A stretch of 64,000 nucleotides of DNA from an uncultured Pelagibacteraceae bacterium. GTDB taxonomy: Bacteria > Pseudomonadota > Alphaproteobacteria > Pelagibacterales > Pelagibacteraceae. The stretch lies in the NCBI GenBank assembly GCA_902630925.1, contig CACOWO010000002.1:55445-119444 (forward strand), written 5' to 3'. This document shows positions 54,091 through 63,880 of the stretch, one piece after another (position 1 is the stretch's first letter; each line of letters begins with the position of its first letter). A program made the position numbers and the translations under genes. The notes under the pieces are model-generated. The model did not search any database. It was given only the letters and a program-made list of their open reading frames with translations, and had not been told where the DNA came from.

Positions 54091-55634
54091 TTAAAATGCC
54101 TAATACCAGTAAAAAGCATTTTTATTTTAGCTTTGTTCGCAGCATTAATGATTTCGTTATCTCTCATTGATCCGCCTGGCTGAATTATAGTTTTTACACC
54201 AGCTTTAATAAGTACGTTTATACCGTCCGCAAAGGGAAAAAAAGCATCTGATGCAGCTATAGAGTTCTTAATTTTTACAGATTGAAACTGTTTTGCTTTT
54301 TGAACTGCAATTTTACAACTATCTAATCTACTAGGTTGACCAGCACCAATACCAATTGTTGAAAAACTATTACATAAAACGATTGCATTTGATTTAACAT
54401 ATTTACAAATATTAAAAGCAAACTCAATTTCAGCTAGGTCTTTTTTGCTAGGTTTTAATTTAGTAACACACTTCAATTTTTTTCTATCTATAATAATATT
54501 ATCTTTGCTTTGTACTAAAAAAGAACCGTCGAAAGATTTAATTGAAGAAAGATTCTTAGGTTTAAAATTAGAAATATCAATTATTCTTAAATTTTTTCTT
54601 CTTTTTAATATCTTTAAGGACTCTTTGTCAAAACCTTTAGCAAGAATGACCTCTAAAAAATTTTTGTTTATTTCATAAGCAATTTTTTTATTAATCTTAT
54701 AATTACAAGCAATTACTCCACCAAAAGCACTTATGGGGTCGGATGCAAAAGCATTTTTAAACGAAGTTAATGGCACCTTGTTTGTAGAGACACCACAGGG
54801 ATTTGCATGTTTAATTATTACAGTTCCAGTGTTTTTTTTTAATGAACTTAATATCTGCAATGATGCAAACATGTCATTATAATTGTTAAAGCTTAATTCC
54901 TTTCCATGAATTTTGTTAAATCCAAGCTGTTGATCTTGATAATCACTTACATAAATAGAACTATGTTGATGAGGGTTTTCCCCATACCTTAACTCTTGCA
55001 ACTTTCTACCAAATATTGTTTTTCTTTCTGGAAATTGAATATTAAGTTTCGTGTTGAACCAATTTGCAATCATAGCATCATAATAAGCTGTTAAACCAAA
55101 TGCTTTTGAAGACATAAATTCTCTGAATTTTAAAGAAGTTTTTCCTTTTAAAGTCTCTAATTCCTTAATTAAAGATCTATAATCATTTATATTAGTAATT
55201 ATAGCAACATTTTTGAAATTTTTTGCAGCGGCCCTAACCATTGTTGGACCACCAATATCTATATTTTCAATTATTTGTCTTGGATTATTTGTATCCCTTA
55301 TTATTTTTTGAAATGGGTAAAAATTTACTATTATTAAGTCAATAGCAGGAAAATTTTGTTTGGACATTTCACTTTTATGCTTCCTATTTCTTCTATCATG
55401 AAGAATCCCAGCGTGTATTTTAGGATGGAGAGTTTTAACTCTTCCATCTAACATTTCTTTAAAACCAGTAAATTTTGACAACTCTGTACAATCGTAGCCT
55501 AATTTTTTTATTGAAGCATAAGTTCCACCTGAACTAATGATTTTAATATTAAACTTTTTTAGAGTTTTAAGCAATGAGACGAGATTTTCTTTATTAGAAA
55601 CAGATATTAAAGCAGTTTTGACACTTAATTTCAT
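54084..55634 (-). CDS. purH: Bifunctional AICAR formyltransferase/IMP cyclohydrolase PurH
   Basis: 516 aa. The N-terminal MGS-like cyclohydrolase domain has ISVSNKENLVSLLKTLKKF, EMLDGRVKTLHPKIHAGIL and DLIIVNFYPF. The C-terminal AICAR transformylase domain has KHANPCGVST and the end FFPFADGIN...QPGGSMRDNEIINAA. It performs the last two steps of purine synthesis. The rpe-heparinase-purH order is alphaproteobacterial. Confidence 0.98.
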   Translation of the reverse strand: MKLSVKTALISVSNKENLVSLLKTLKKFNIKIISSGGTYASIKKLGYDCTELSKFTGFKEMLDGRVKTLHPKIHAGILHDRRNRKHKSEMSKQNFPAIDLIIVNFYPFQKIIRDTNNPRQIIENIDIGGPTMVRAAAKNFKNVAIITNINDYRSLIKELETLKGKTSLKFREFMSSKAFGLTAYYDAMIANWFNTKLNIQFPERKTIFGRKLQELRYGENPHQHSSIYVSDYQDQQLGFNKIHGKELSFNNYNDMFASLQILSSLKKNTGTVIIKHANPCGVSTNKVPLTSFKNAFASDPISAFGGVIACNYKINKKIAYEINKNFLEVILAKGFDKESLKILKRRKNLRIIDISNFKPKNLSSIKSFDGSFLVQSKDNIIIDRKKLKCVTKLKPSKKDLAEIEFAFNICKYVKSNAIVLCNSFSTIGIGAGQPSRLDSCKIAVQKAKQFQSVKIKNSIAASDAFFPFADGINVLIKAGVKTIIQPGGSMRDNEIINAANKAKIKMLFTGIRHFNH

Positions 55635-55636
55635 TA

Positions 55637-57274
55637 TTAAATATTTTTTCTAATTTCCCAGTTAAAGGTTTTATTTTTATTAACTAAATTACCACTGATC
55701 GTTATACAAGTATTATCTATTATTTTTTTTTCACCTAAAAATATGCTTTTTTCTATCTCTAAGTTTTCGTTAATTACAGTAAAGAGTAAAGATTTATTTT
55801 TTGATATTTGAATTAAAGCGCTGTTTCCACTCATAGTTTTTACCACATTTAATTCTGGGTTTATGTGGAACCTTAACGTATATCTAATTGGGTAACCGTC
55901 TTTTGCTTTAAATATATGGTCTATGCCTTTTAAGTAATTATTTTCCTTGTCAATATACACTTCTCTTTTATGTATACATCCAAATTTTTTCTCGTAACCA
56001 TTATTAGATGCGGAGCAACCAATTATTCCATCTTCATTTTTCGATATAAGATCAAAAGATTTAAAACTATTTTGAATTGAGCTTCCAAAAACATTATTAA
56101 TCATCTTATTTGTCTCAAATTTAGTTATGGATGTATCGTTGATAGTTAAAGTAGATTGACATGCTGTTACTCGACTTAATAGTTCTATTTTTTTTGATAT
56201 ACTGCTTCCAAATCCAGAATTTGAAATTATTTTTACTCCATCTAAAAAATATTCAAAAGATAGAGGTCCAGATTGATAAGACTTTGAAAATCTTTTTTGA
56301 GGTGGTTCATCAATATCCATAATCAAAAAATGATTTTTATGTTTAATTCTATATAACCCACCTAGACTGTGAATTTTTGTATTTATTTTTAAATTTTCTA
56401 AATATTTTTCAATTTGTTTAAGTTTGATGGATTTAGCTCCATTAAATAAAGGGAGTTGATCATCTGGTGTTTTAATAAAATTAATACATTCAAGATTTTT
56501 TTTGATTATATCTTCTAAAAATTCTGGAACATATTTCTGACTATCTTTAATAACTTCTTTACAGAATATTAAATACTTTGTGATATAGACTAGATCCCCA
56601 GGATTACGAGAAAGAGGGAATCCATTATCATCAAAAAAATCTTTAACAAATTTTTCCAACTCTTTAATACCTAAATCAAAATTTTCTTCGTATTCTTTAA
56701 ATACTAAACCTGTTATAATGATTGCAGCAAGTATTCTTATTTTCTTAATGAGATCTTTTTCAAATTTTATGTTTTTTTTTAAATGATTTGTTTGATTTAT
56801 AATGCTATTCAAAAAATTTTTTTTAAAATCAAAAGTGCTGTTGGTTAAAATTATATCAATATTTAAAATCCAACTTATTACTCTTGCACTTAAGGTTGAG
56901 GCATCCCATATTTTTCTTTTATATTTTGAATTTTTCAAGAGCCAAATATAAATAATCTTTTTAATATTTTTATATTCACTCTTTCTATCTATTAAATTAA
57001 GCCAAAAAAAATTATGTAGTTGCTCTGTATCTTTTTTTTGGTCTTCAACCCAAAAAATGTTTGCATCAATCTCATTAATTTTGAACGATTGACCACTATA
57101 GGAAGTAATTATTGATAGTAAAAATGGATTAGGATTATAATAAACTTGTTGAGGAGTTTTAGATTCAAGAGATTTATTATAATTTTCAGACGAAAAGTAA
57201 AATTTTTTGAAAAATTTGATGAGTGAAATTTGACATGCAATTAAATAAAGATAGACACTTTTAAGTCCAAACAT
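55637..57274 (-). CDS. Heparinase II/III-like protein
   Basis: 545 aa. The C-terminal half has the heparinase II/III beta-domain signature (GGLYRIKHKNHFLIMDID, GPLSFEYFLDGVKIISNSGFG, GYPIRYTLRFHINPELNV). The N-terminal half is an alpha/alpha toroid (WDASTLSARVISWILNI). There is no convincing signal peptide. In alphaproteobacteria this gene sits between rpe and purH; its substrate is unknown. It is 4 bp after rpe. Confidence 0.9.
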   Translation of the reverse strand: MFGLKSVYLYLIACQISLIKFFKKFYFSSENYNKSLESKTPQQVYYNPNPFLLSIITSYSGQSFKINEIDANIFWVEDQKKDTEQLHNFFWLNLIDRKSEYKNIKKIIYIWLLKNSKYKRKIWDASTLSARVISWILNIDIILTNSTFDFKKNFLNSIINQTNHLKKNIKFEKDLIKKIRILAAIIITGLVFKEYEENFDLGIKELEKFVKDFFDDNGFPLSRNPGDLVYITKYLIFCKEVIKDSQKYVPEFLEDIIKKNLECINFIKTPDDQLPLFNGAKSIKLKQIEKYLENLKINTKIHSLGGLYRIKHKNHFLIMDIDEPPQKRFSKSYQSGPLSFEYFLDGVKIISNSGFGSSISKKIELLSRVTACQSTLTINDTSITKFETNKMINNVFGSSIQNSFKSFDLISKNEDGIIGCSASNNGYEKKFGCIHKREVYIDKENNYLKGIDHIFKAKDGYPIRYTLRFHINPELNVVKTMSGNSALIQISKNKSLLFTVINENLEIEKSIFLGEKKIIDNTCITISGNLVNKNKTFNWEIRKNI

Positions 57275-57277
57275 CTA

Positions 57278-57940
57278 TTAATTATTTCTGAGAATTTCTA
57301 TGTTTTTTTTTAGGTCGCCTTTGTTTTCTTTAAAGATAGTGGACCCTGATACAATTATATTTGCGCCCGCTTCTTTTGCTTTTGAACAATTTTCAAAATT
57401 AATTCCACCATCTATTTCAACATCAACACTTAATTTTTTCTTATTAATCAAATCTCTAACATCTTTTGTTTTTCTAAGGACTTCAGGCATAAATTTTTGT
57501 CCTCCAAATCCAGGTTCTACGCTCATAATTAAGACTAGGTCTATTTCACTTATAAAGTTTTCAATTAAATTTATTTTGGATTTTGGTTTTAGAGAAATAC
57601 CAACTTTTTTATTTTGCTCCTTAATTAATTTTATAGTTTTTGAAACATTCGAAGTCGCTTCTGGATGAAAAGTAATAATATCTGCTCCAGCATCAGCAAA
57701 ATCTTTTACGAAATTATCCACCGGGGATATCATTAAATGAACATCGAAAGTCTTTTTTGTTAGAGGTCTAAGTTTTTTTATTACTTCTGGACCGATAGTT
57801 AAATTTGGAACAAAATGCCCGTCCATTACATCAATATGAATATAATCTGCTCCAGCTTTTTCTAAAGAAACAACTTCATTCCCAAGTTTGCTGAAGTCAG
57901 CTGATAAAATTGAAGGAGAAATTTTAATTATACTGCTCAT
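57278..57940 (-). CDS. rpe: Ribulose-phosphate 3-epimerase
   Basis: 220 aa barrel. PSILSADFSKLGNEV, HIDVMDGHFVPNLTIGP, VLIMSVEPGFGGQKFMPEVL and EIDGGINFENC are all conserved. It interconverts ribulose-5-P and xylulose-5-P. 47 bp separate it from the membrane protein upstream. Confidence 0.97.
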   Translation of the reverse strand: MSSIIKISPSILSADFSKLGNEVVSLEKAGADYIHIDVMDGHFVPNLTIGPEVIKKLRPLTKKTFDVHLMISPVDNFVKDFADAGADIITFHPEATSNVSKTIKLIKEQNKKVGISLKPKSKINLIENFISEIDLVLIMSVEPGFGGQKFMPEVLRKTKDVRDLINKKKLSVDVEIDGGINFENCSKAKEAGANIIVSGSTIFKENKGDLKKNIEILRNN

Positions 57941-57987
57941 ACTCTGTTTATATTTTAAACTAAAACTTTGTCAAAAAAATTACAGTT

Positions 57988-58323
57988 TTAGTTGAATAAC
58001 TGATAAAGTTGTCTCGAAAAATCACTTTCAAGTGGAAATGCTAACATGCCCCAGACATCATACCCTAAAATATATGGCATTGCATAAAACCTGAATAAGT
58101 AAAAAAACCAAGCAACATAGAGAGCTATAAAGGGCCCCCATAGAAAACTTGGTGTGATAAATTTAAATAAATTAATTATTGGGTTTGTATATTTGACAAA
58201 GACCCTCATAAAAAAGAAAGTTGAGTCTTCTCTTTGAAAGATATTCATAAATGCTCTACCTATTAAGGTCCACATTATAGTTCCAAGTATGTAATCTAAA
58301 ACAATAGCCCAAGTTGGTATCAT
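57988..58323 (-). CDS. Small membrane protein, YggT-like
   Basis: 111 aa with two strong hydrophobic stretches, residues ~6-26 and ~62-90, separated by an amphipathic region (FVKYTNPIINLFKFITPSF). The T-x-P-x-x-x-x-x-x-x-x-x-P arrangement is reminiscent of the YggT family, but the match is loose and I cannot confirm it. It lies between the symporter terminator and rpe on the same strand, so it probably has its own promoter. Function unknown. Confidence 0.7.
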   Translation of the reverse strand: MIPTWAIVLDYILGTIMWTLIGRAFMNIFQREDSTFFFMRVFVKYTNPIINLFKFITPSFLWGPFIALYVAWFFYLFRFYAMPYILGYDVWGMLAFPLESDFSRQLYQLFN

Positions 58324-58348
58324 AGATTTAAAGTATCATGATTTAGGT

Positions 58349-58378
58349 AAAAAAAAAGGGGCGAAAAAATCGCCCCTT
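58349..58378 (-). terminator. Intrinsic terminator of the symporter operon
   Basis: Nine-bp stem AAGGGGCGA/TCGCCCCTT (58356-58364 with 58370-58378) with a five-base loop. Reading the minus strand, the stem is followed by a run of T (complement of 58349-58357). It lies 22 bp after the symporter stop. Confidence 0.92.
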
Positions 58379-58399
58379 ATTATTTTAATTAATTAGTTA

Positions 58400-60256
58400 T
58401 TAGTGTTGCTTACCAAGAATAGCCTTACCTGTAGGTATTCTTGTATCGTCTACCATTTTTTGTACAGCTGGACTTGGTTCTTTAGTCATTAAACTAACTA
58501 CAACCATTACAACTAAACAAATTGGTGCACCGATTAAACCAAATCTTAAGTGGTCAATACCTAAGAATGGAGTATTTACACCACCGAATATTGGTACAGA
58601 GAATTTAGGGAACACCCACAATAAGTATAATGTTCCTGAAGCAATTCCCGCTACAATACCAGCGATAGCACCTGCTCTAGTAGCTCTCTTCCACCATACA
58701 CCAAGTACAAGTGGGAAGAACAAGCCTGACATTGCAAAGTCGAATGCCCAAGCAACCGAACCTAAGATACTTGTTAGCCTGAAAGAGGCTATGTAAGCAC
58801 CAGCAGCTCCGATTATTACTAGAAGTACACGAGCAACTAAAAGTCTTTTAGCTGTATCAGCTTTTGGATCTATGATTTTGTAGTAAATATCATGAGATAA
58901 AGCATTTGATATCGCTAACACAAGACCGTCAGCAGTTGACATGGCAGCAGCCATACCTCCAGCAAACACTAGTCCAGAGATTACAAACGGTAGTCCCGCT
59001 ACTTCTGGAGTAGCTAATACTACAACGTCACCTCTCATGAACCATTCGTTCAACTGAAGTATACCGTCACCATTAAAGTCTGCGATAAACACTTGTTTAA
59101 CTTCAGACCATCTTTGTACCCATTCTATTGACTGAACTTCAGAAATAGATTTTCCGATAATTCCAGTTGGTAGATTTGGATCCATCAATGCCAACTTAGA
59201 CAATGTCGCTAACATAGGCGCTGAAGAGTATAGTAAGAAAATAAAGAATAGCGACCAAGCTACTGATTTTCTTGCTGCTCTAACAGAAGGAGTTGTAAAG
59301 TATCTCATTAAGATATGAGGTAACGATGCAGTTCCTACCATCATACAAATCGCTAACGATAAGTATTTCCAGACAGCCATTCCACCTTCAGGTACTCCAG
59401 AGTGAGTTCCAGAGATGTATTTCAATCCTCCTGGTACTCCAGCTGCTTTCATATCTGCGGCGCTGTTTTTAACTAGTCCAAATTGTTGTTCAAGTTCACC
59501 AAGTCTTGCAACCTCATCACCTAACATTAAGTGAGGGAAAATTCCTCCACCTACGTTTGAACTGATCCAGAATACTGGTATCAAGTATGCGATGATTAAT
59601 ACAATGTACTGTGCAACCTGAGTCCAAGTTACTGCTCTCATTCCTCCAAGCATTGAACAGATAAGAATACTTATTAATCCTACCCATACTCCTGCTTCGA
59701 ACGGAATACCAAGAGCTCTAGAAGCAATTGTACCCGTAGCATTAATTTGTGCAGTTACGTAAGTAAATGATGCTATGAAAAGCACAAATACAGCGCAAGC
59801 TCTTACGAGATTACCACCGTATCGTGTTCCGATAAAATCAGGAACTGTGTAACATCCAAACTTTCTTAGGTACGGAGCCATTAAAGTTGCAACAAGTACG
59901 TATCCACCTGTCCAACCTACTAAGAAAGCCATATAAGTATAGCCACCAAAGTAAACTCCACCCGCTAAAGCTACGAATGAAGCACCTGACATCCAGTCAG
60001 CTGCTGTTGCCATTCCGTTAAATACGGTAGGCACTTGTCTTCCTGCAACATAGTAGGCATCTACTTGTATGGTTCTTGATAAATAACCGATTAAGGCATA
60101 AATCAAAACCGTGAAAGCCACAAACATCACTCCGATGTTTTTAGCTGACACACCAGCTTGTTCCGCAATAGCCATCAAAATGATGAATACTATGAAACCG
60201 CCTGTGTAGGTCCCGTATATTTTAGGAAGGTTTTTTATAAAATCTCCTTTAAACAT
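58400..60256 (-). CDS. Sodium:solute symporter (SSS family, ActP/VC_2705-like)
   Basis: 618 aa, about 13 membrane spans. SSS signatures: DAYYVAGRQVPTVFNGMATA, ADWMSGASFVALAGGVYFGG and GGMRAVTWTQVAQYIVL. It resembles the acetate/monocarboxylate symporters that pair with a small DUF4212 subunit. Two hydrophilic insertions occur; one (residues 393-404, DFNGDGILQLNE) is a canonical EF-hand loop. The codons are richer in C and G than the neighbours, implying strong expression. It starts 1 bp inside the small-subunit stop region and ends at a strong terminator. Acetate or another short-chain organic acid is the likely substrate, given acs nearby. Confidence 0.88.
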   Translation of the reverse strand: MFKGDFIKNLPKIYGTYTGGFIVFIILMAIAEQAGVSAKNIGVMFVAFTVLIYALIGYLSRTIQVDAYYVAGRQVPTVFNGMATAADWMSGASFVALAGGVYFGGYTYMAFLVGWTGGYVLVATLMAPYLRKFGCYTVPDFIGTRYGGNLVRACAVFVLFIASFTYVTAQINATGTIASRALGIPFEAGVWVGLISILICSMLGGMRAVTWTQVAQYIVLIIAYLIPVFWISSNVGGGIFPHLMLGDEVARLGELEQQFGLVKNSAADMKAAGVPGGLKYISGTHSGVPEGGMAVWKYLSLAICMMVGTASLPHILMRYFTTPSVRAARKSVAWSLFFIFLLYSSAPMLATLSKLALMDPNLPTGIIGKSISEVQSIEWVQRWSEVKQVFIADFNGDGILQLNEWFMRGDVVVLATPEVAGLPFVISGLVFAGGMAAAMSTADGLVLAISNALSHDIYYKIIDPKADTAKRLLVARVLLVIIGAAGAYIASFRLTSILGSVAWAFDFAMSGLFFPLVLGVWWKRATRAGAIAGIVAGIASGTLYLLWVFPKFSVPIFGGVNTPFLGIDHLRFGLIGAPICLVVMVVVSLMTKEPSPAVQKMVDDTRIPTGKAILGKQH

Positions 60257-60513
60257 TAGTCATCCTCTCTTTCTGAGAAACCATGTTCTTCGTCGATTTT
60301 TTCTTGTTTATTTGCAGTCCAAAACAAAATTATCACAAAGGCAAGAAGTGAACCTTGCGCTGTCATGTAATATGCTAGTGGATAGCCAAGAAAAGACATC
60401 GTGTTCAGTTCAGAACCAAACATGAAGATCACTAATGAGAAGAAAGCCCAAAGAACCAATGTAACTATCATATGGTTTTTGGTCTTATTCCAATATGCGT
60501 CTTTATTTGACAT
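60256..60513 (-). CDS. DUF4212-family small subunit of sodium/solute symporter
   Basis: 85 aa with two membrane spans (MIVTLVLWAFFSLVIFMFG and QGSLLAFVIILFWTANK). The NKTKNHMIVTLVLW start and the acidic tail EKIDEEHGFSERED are typical of DUF4212 proteins, which are encoded just upstream of VC_2705-type symporters. The ribosome-binding site is a G-run (AGGGGG, about 5 bp before ATG). Its stop shares one base with the symporter start. Confidence 0.9.
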   Translation of the reverse strand: MSNKDAYWNKTKNHMIVTLVLWAFFSLVIFMFGSELNTMSFLGYPLAYYMTAQGSLLAFVIILFWTANKQEKIDEEHGFSEREDD

Positions 60514-60666
60514 ATTTCCCCCTATTTATTTTTAACTTTTTACGTAAAAGTATTATTAGTTGTAGGAACCTTACCCATTATGAGTTTAATTGAAAGTGAA
60601 AAAAGGACCCCAAAACCAATTTGAAATGCTATAAGTTCAATAAAATAAGGGTTTTTAAAATACAAC

Positions 60667-61296
60667 GTGAAATTGAATCTAGAAAAACTGCGAATTACTC
60701 TCAAAACTATGGGCGAGTATTTATTTCCTATAGAAAAAGTAACAAGCTATTTTAAAAGCATCAAATCTAAAAGCGATCTTAAAAAATTTATTCAACAGAG
60801 ATCTGCCCATGTCACTCAAACAACTTTGTATGGTTATCTAAAGACTAGAATAGGTGTGAAGTACACAGCAATGGTTGAAGACGAAGTTTTTTCTAAATCA
60901 ATTAATATTGCAAAATGGAATATTTATATGATCGCAATTGCAGACTGTGCTTTTTACACTTTTTCTTATTTAATAAGTGAAAAAAATCTTAAAGAGAACG
61001 ATTGTAAGGAGATTTATTTAGATATTATAGAAAAAGAAAAAGTTAATGGCTTAAGTGATGAAATTCATCTAAAAGCTATGAAAGAATTTTTAAATCGATA
61101 CGAAAAAATAGATTTTCATAAATACCATTCTGACAATCCATTCAAAGAAAGTTGTTTAGCACTTTATAATTGGGCTCCTATTGCAGATGAGTTAAAAATT
61201 TTAGATAAAGAAATAGTTTTGAATTCAATGAGATTGAAATGGAATTTAAAAGTTGATGAATTTAAAAAATTAACAAAAAATTTAAATTTTGATTAA
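60667..61296 (+). CDS. Conserved hypothetical alphaproteobacterial protein
   Basis: 209 aa with a GTG start (60667). No signal peptide or membrane span. Well-patterned helical protein: [43 protein letters not shown] and [26 protein letters not shown] recall similar proteins of unknown function in Rhodospirillales, but cannot name a family. It is divergent from the symporter operon across 153 bp and convergent with acsA (4-bp overlap). Position suggests a link with organic-acid metabolism; this is only context. Confidence 0.75.
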   Translation: MKLNLEKLRITLKTMGEYLFPIEKVTSYFKSIKSKSDLKKFIQQRSAHVTQTTLYGYLKTRIGVKYTAMVEDEVFSKSINIAKWNIYMIAIADCAFYTFSYLISEKNLKENDCKEIYLDIIEKEKVNGLSDEIHLKAMKEFLNRYEKIDFHKYHSDNPFKESCLALYNWAPIADELKILDKEIVLNSMRLKWNLKVDEFKKLTKNLNFD

Positions 61297-63449
61297 TCTC
61301 TATTTTGTCTATTTTCAACTAATGAGGTCACAACACTTGGGTCTGCTAAAGTTGTAGTATCTCCAAGATTATCAGGTTCATTCGCTGCAATTTTTCTCAA
61401 AATTCTTCTCATAATTTTACCTGATCTAGTTTTAGGCAAACCGGGGGCAAATTGAATTACGTCAGGATAGCAAATGGGACCAATTTGTTTTCTTACCCAT
61501 TGTTTTAGATCTCTTTCTAAATCACCTGTAGGATTTTCTCCTGCGTTTAAAGTGACATAACAATACAAACCATTTCCTTTTATACTATGTGGAAATCCAA
61601 CTACGGCTGCCTCAGCTACTTTAGGATGAGCAACAAAAGCACTTTCAATCTCTGCAGTCCCAAGATTATGCCCTGAGACAATTATAACATCATCTACTCT
61701 ACCAGTAATCCAATAATAACCGTCTTTATCTCTTTTACATCCATCACCAGTAAAATATTTTCCATCAAATTGAGAAAAATAAGTGTCAATAAATCTTTGG
61801 TGGTCACCATAAACAGTCCTCATCTGACCTGGCCAAGAACTAGCCATACACAACCTTCCTTGTCCTTCGCCTTTAATAATTTTACCATCTTTATCTACTA
61901 AAACAGGTTTAATTCCGTAAAATGGTTTTGTTGCTGAACCAGGTTTTAAATCTATAGCGCCCGGTTGAGGTGCTATTAATATTCCTCCAGTTTCAGTTTG
62001 CCACCAAGTATCTACAATAGGACATCTAGCGTCTCCAACTGTTTTGTAATACCACATCCAAGCCTCTGGATTGATGGGTTCACCAACGGTGCCTAATAGT
62101 TTTAAAGATTTTCTGCTTGTTTTTTTAACAGGACCATCTCCTTCTCTCATTAAAGCACGAATAGCAGTAGGAGCAGTATAAAAAGTGTTGACTTTATATT
62201 TATCTACGATTTGCCACCATCTTGAATTATCAGGATAATTTGGAACTCCTTCAAACATAATTGTAGTTGCGCCATTAGCTAGCGGACCATAAATAATATA
62301 ACTGTGACCAGTCACCCAACCAATATCTGCAGTGCACCAATAAATATCATTAGGTTTATAATCAAAAATATATTGATGAGTCATTGAGGCATAAACCATG
62401 TAACCACCTGTAGTATGTAAAACTCCTTTTGGTTTTCCAGTGGAACCAGAAGTATAAAGAATAAATAATGGATCTTCAGCACTCATTTCTTCAGGATCAC
62501 ATTTTGTTGGAACAGAAGAAATTAGTTTCTTGTACGAAACATCTCTTTCTTCATTCCAATTAACTTGATTACCTGTTCTCTCAACTACAACACACTTCTT
62601 AACATTTGGGCATTGATCTAAAGCTTCATCTGCTATTTTTTTGAGAGGAATAATTTTTCCACCTCTAACGCCTTCATCTGCAGTAATTAAATATTCTGAC
62701 TCACAATCTGTGATCCTAGTAGCAATCGAATCTGGCGAGAAACCTCCAAAAATAATTGAGTGGACCGCACCTATCCTAGCACAAGCAAGCATAATGTAAG
62801 CTAGTTCAGGAATCATAGTTAAGTAAATTGTAACCCGGTCTCCTTTTTGAACACCCAAACTTTTGAGTCCATTTGCAGCTTTACTTACGTTTTGATGCAG
62901 TTCTTTGTAAGATATTTTCTTCGAGTCAGCCGGATCATCACCTACCCAAATTATTGCAGTTTTACTTGGATTTTTTTTAAGATGTCTATCAATACAATTA
63001 GCTGAAGCATTTAGCGTTCCATCATAAAACCATTTGATTTTAACTTCCTCTTTACTGTATTTAACATCTTTAATTTTTGAATATTTTTTAATCCAAGTAA
63101 TTCTTTTCCCTTCTTTAGCCCAAAATTTATCGTTTTCTTTGATTGAAAGCTTGTATTTCTTTTTATATTTTGACTCATTCACATAGGCATGATTTGCCCA
63201 ACTATCTGAAACTTTTATTAAAGATTTTCCATCTCCATCTTCTAATAGCTTTGGTGCTTTAAAATTAAACTTTCTAGGCTTGGTTTTTTTTGATTTAGAT
63301 TTTGATTTTTTTCTTTTTTTTGATTTCGATTTTCTCGTTTTTTTTACTTTTCTAGACTTATTTCTAGATCTAATAATTTTTCTAGACTTTTTTCTTCTAG
63401 TCTTTTTGGTCTTTTTTGATTTTTTTTTCTTTTTTTTTCTCTTAGCCAC
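61293..63449 (-). CDS. acsA: Acetyl-CoA synthetase with histone-tail-like basic N-terminal extension
   Basis: 718 aa, about 65 longer than usual. The catalytic part is complete: [45 protein letters not shown] and the acetylatable Lys motif [12 protein letters not shown] near the C-terminus. Residues 1-60 are a separate tail with 40 Lys/Arg, 13 Ser/Thr and no acidic residue. The start is GTG at 63447-63449, supported by the Shine-Dalgarno AGGAG five bases upstream. There is no in-frame ATG between the tail and the catalytic core. It converts acetate, ATP and CoA to acetyl-CoA; the tail could bind DNA, RNA or membranes. Confidence 0.95.
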   Translation of the reverse strand: MAKRKKKKKKSKKTKKTRRKKSRKIIRSRNKSRKVKKTRKSKSKKRKKSKSKSKKTKPRKFNFKAPKLLEDGDGKSLIKVSDSWANHAYVNESKYKKKYKLSIKENDKFWAKEGKRITWIKKYSKIKDVKYSKEEVKIKWFYDGTLNASANCIDRHLKKNPSKTAIIWVGDDPADSKKISYKELHQNVSKAANGLKSLGVQKGDRVTIYLTMIPELAYIMLACARIGAVHSIIFGGFSPDSIATRITDCESEYLITADEGVRGGKIIPLKKIADEALDQCPNVKKCVVVERTGNQVNWNEERDVSYKKLISSVPTKCDPEEMSAEDPLFILYTSGSTGKPKGVLHTTGGYMVYASMTHQYIFDYKPNDIYWCTADIGWVTGHSYIIYGPLANGATTIMFEGVPNYPDNSRWWQIVDKYKVNTFYTAPTAIRALMREGDGPVKKTSRKSLKLLGTVGEPINPEAWMWYYKTVGDARCPIVDTWWQTETGGILIAPQPGAIDLKPGSATKPFYGIKPVLVDKDGKIIKGEGQGRLCMASSWPGQMRTVYGDHQRFIDTYFSQFDGKYFTGDGCKRDKDGYYWITGRVDDVIIVSGHNLGTAEIESAFVAHPKVAEAAVVGFPHSIKGNGLYCYVTLNAGENPTGDLERDLKQWVRKQIGPICYPDVIQFAPGLPKTRSGKIMRRILRKIAANEPDNLGDTTTLADPSVVTSLVENRQNRD

Positions 63450-63457
63450 AAATTCTC

Positions 63458-63880
63458 CTAATTGGGTTTTATTTTACCCATCTTACAAATAATTTTCCAG
63501 CTTTTAAAATCGATTGGCATAACTGATAATCTACTCTGTTTGATAAGTGGTAAATGAGAAATAGTCTTTGTTTTTTTAATTTTTTCAAGTGATACAGGGT
63601 ATTTTATATACTCTTCGAACCTAACCTGGACAGCTACAAATCTTTTTTTTTTATCAGTTTTGTCAATAAAAGCCTCTTTAATAACCTTTACTATGCCAAC
63701 AATTTCCTTTCCAATATTCGAATGATAAAAAAAGCAGAGATCACCCGTTTTCATTGCTTTTAAATTATTGGCTGCCTGATAGTTTCTAACACCATCCCAA
63801 GCTGCACCTTTTTTCCCAGCTTTTTTTTGTTGTTGAATTGACCAAACGTCAGGTTCTGATTTCATTAACCAATATTGCAT
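63458..63880 (-). CDS. EVE-domain protein (DUF55/thymocyte nuclear protein 1-like)
   Basis: 140 aa. Signature [14 protein letters not shown] at the N-terminus, then [28 protein letters not shown], and the C-terminal [17 protein letters not shown] domains belong to the PUA-like fold and may bind modified bases; the target is unknown. The ATG overlaps the stop of the upstream gene by one base, and 8 bp separate it from acsA. Confidence 0.93.
   Translation of the reverse strand: MQYWLMKSEPDVWSIQQQKKAGKKGAAWDGVRNYQAANNLKAMKTGDLCFFYHSNIGKEIVGIVKVIKEAFIDKTDKKKRFVAVQVRFEEYIKYPVSLEKIKKTKTISHLPLIKQSRLSVMPIDFKSWKIICKMGKIKPN

Noticed and set aside
63270-63449. AcsA basic tail as a frameshift or assembly artefact
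   Set aside because: In frame, preceded by a good Shine-Dalgarno at the GTG start, and composed of varied K/R/S/T codons rather than a simple homopolymer.
63280-63492. 70-aa plus-strand ORF rich in Phe/Leu/Asp opposite the AcsA tail
   Set aside because: It is the reverse complement of the Lys/Arg codons of the AcsA tail; no ribosome-binding site and no independent support.
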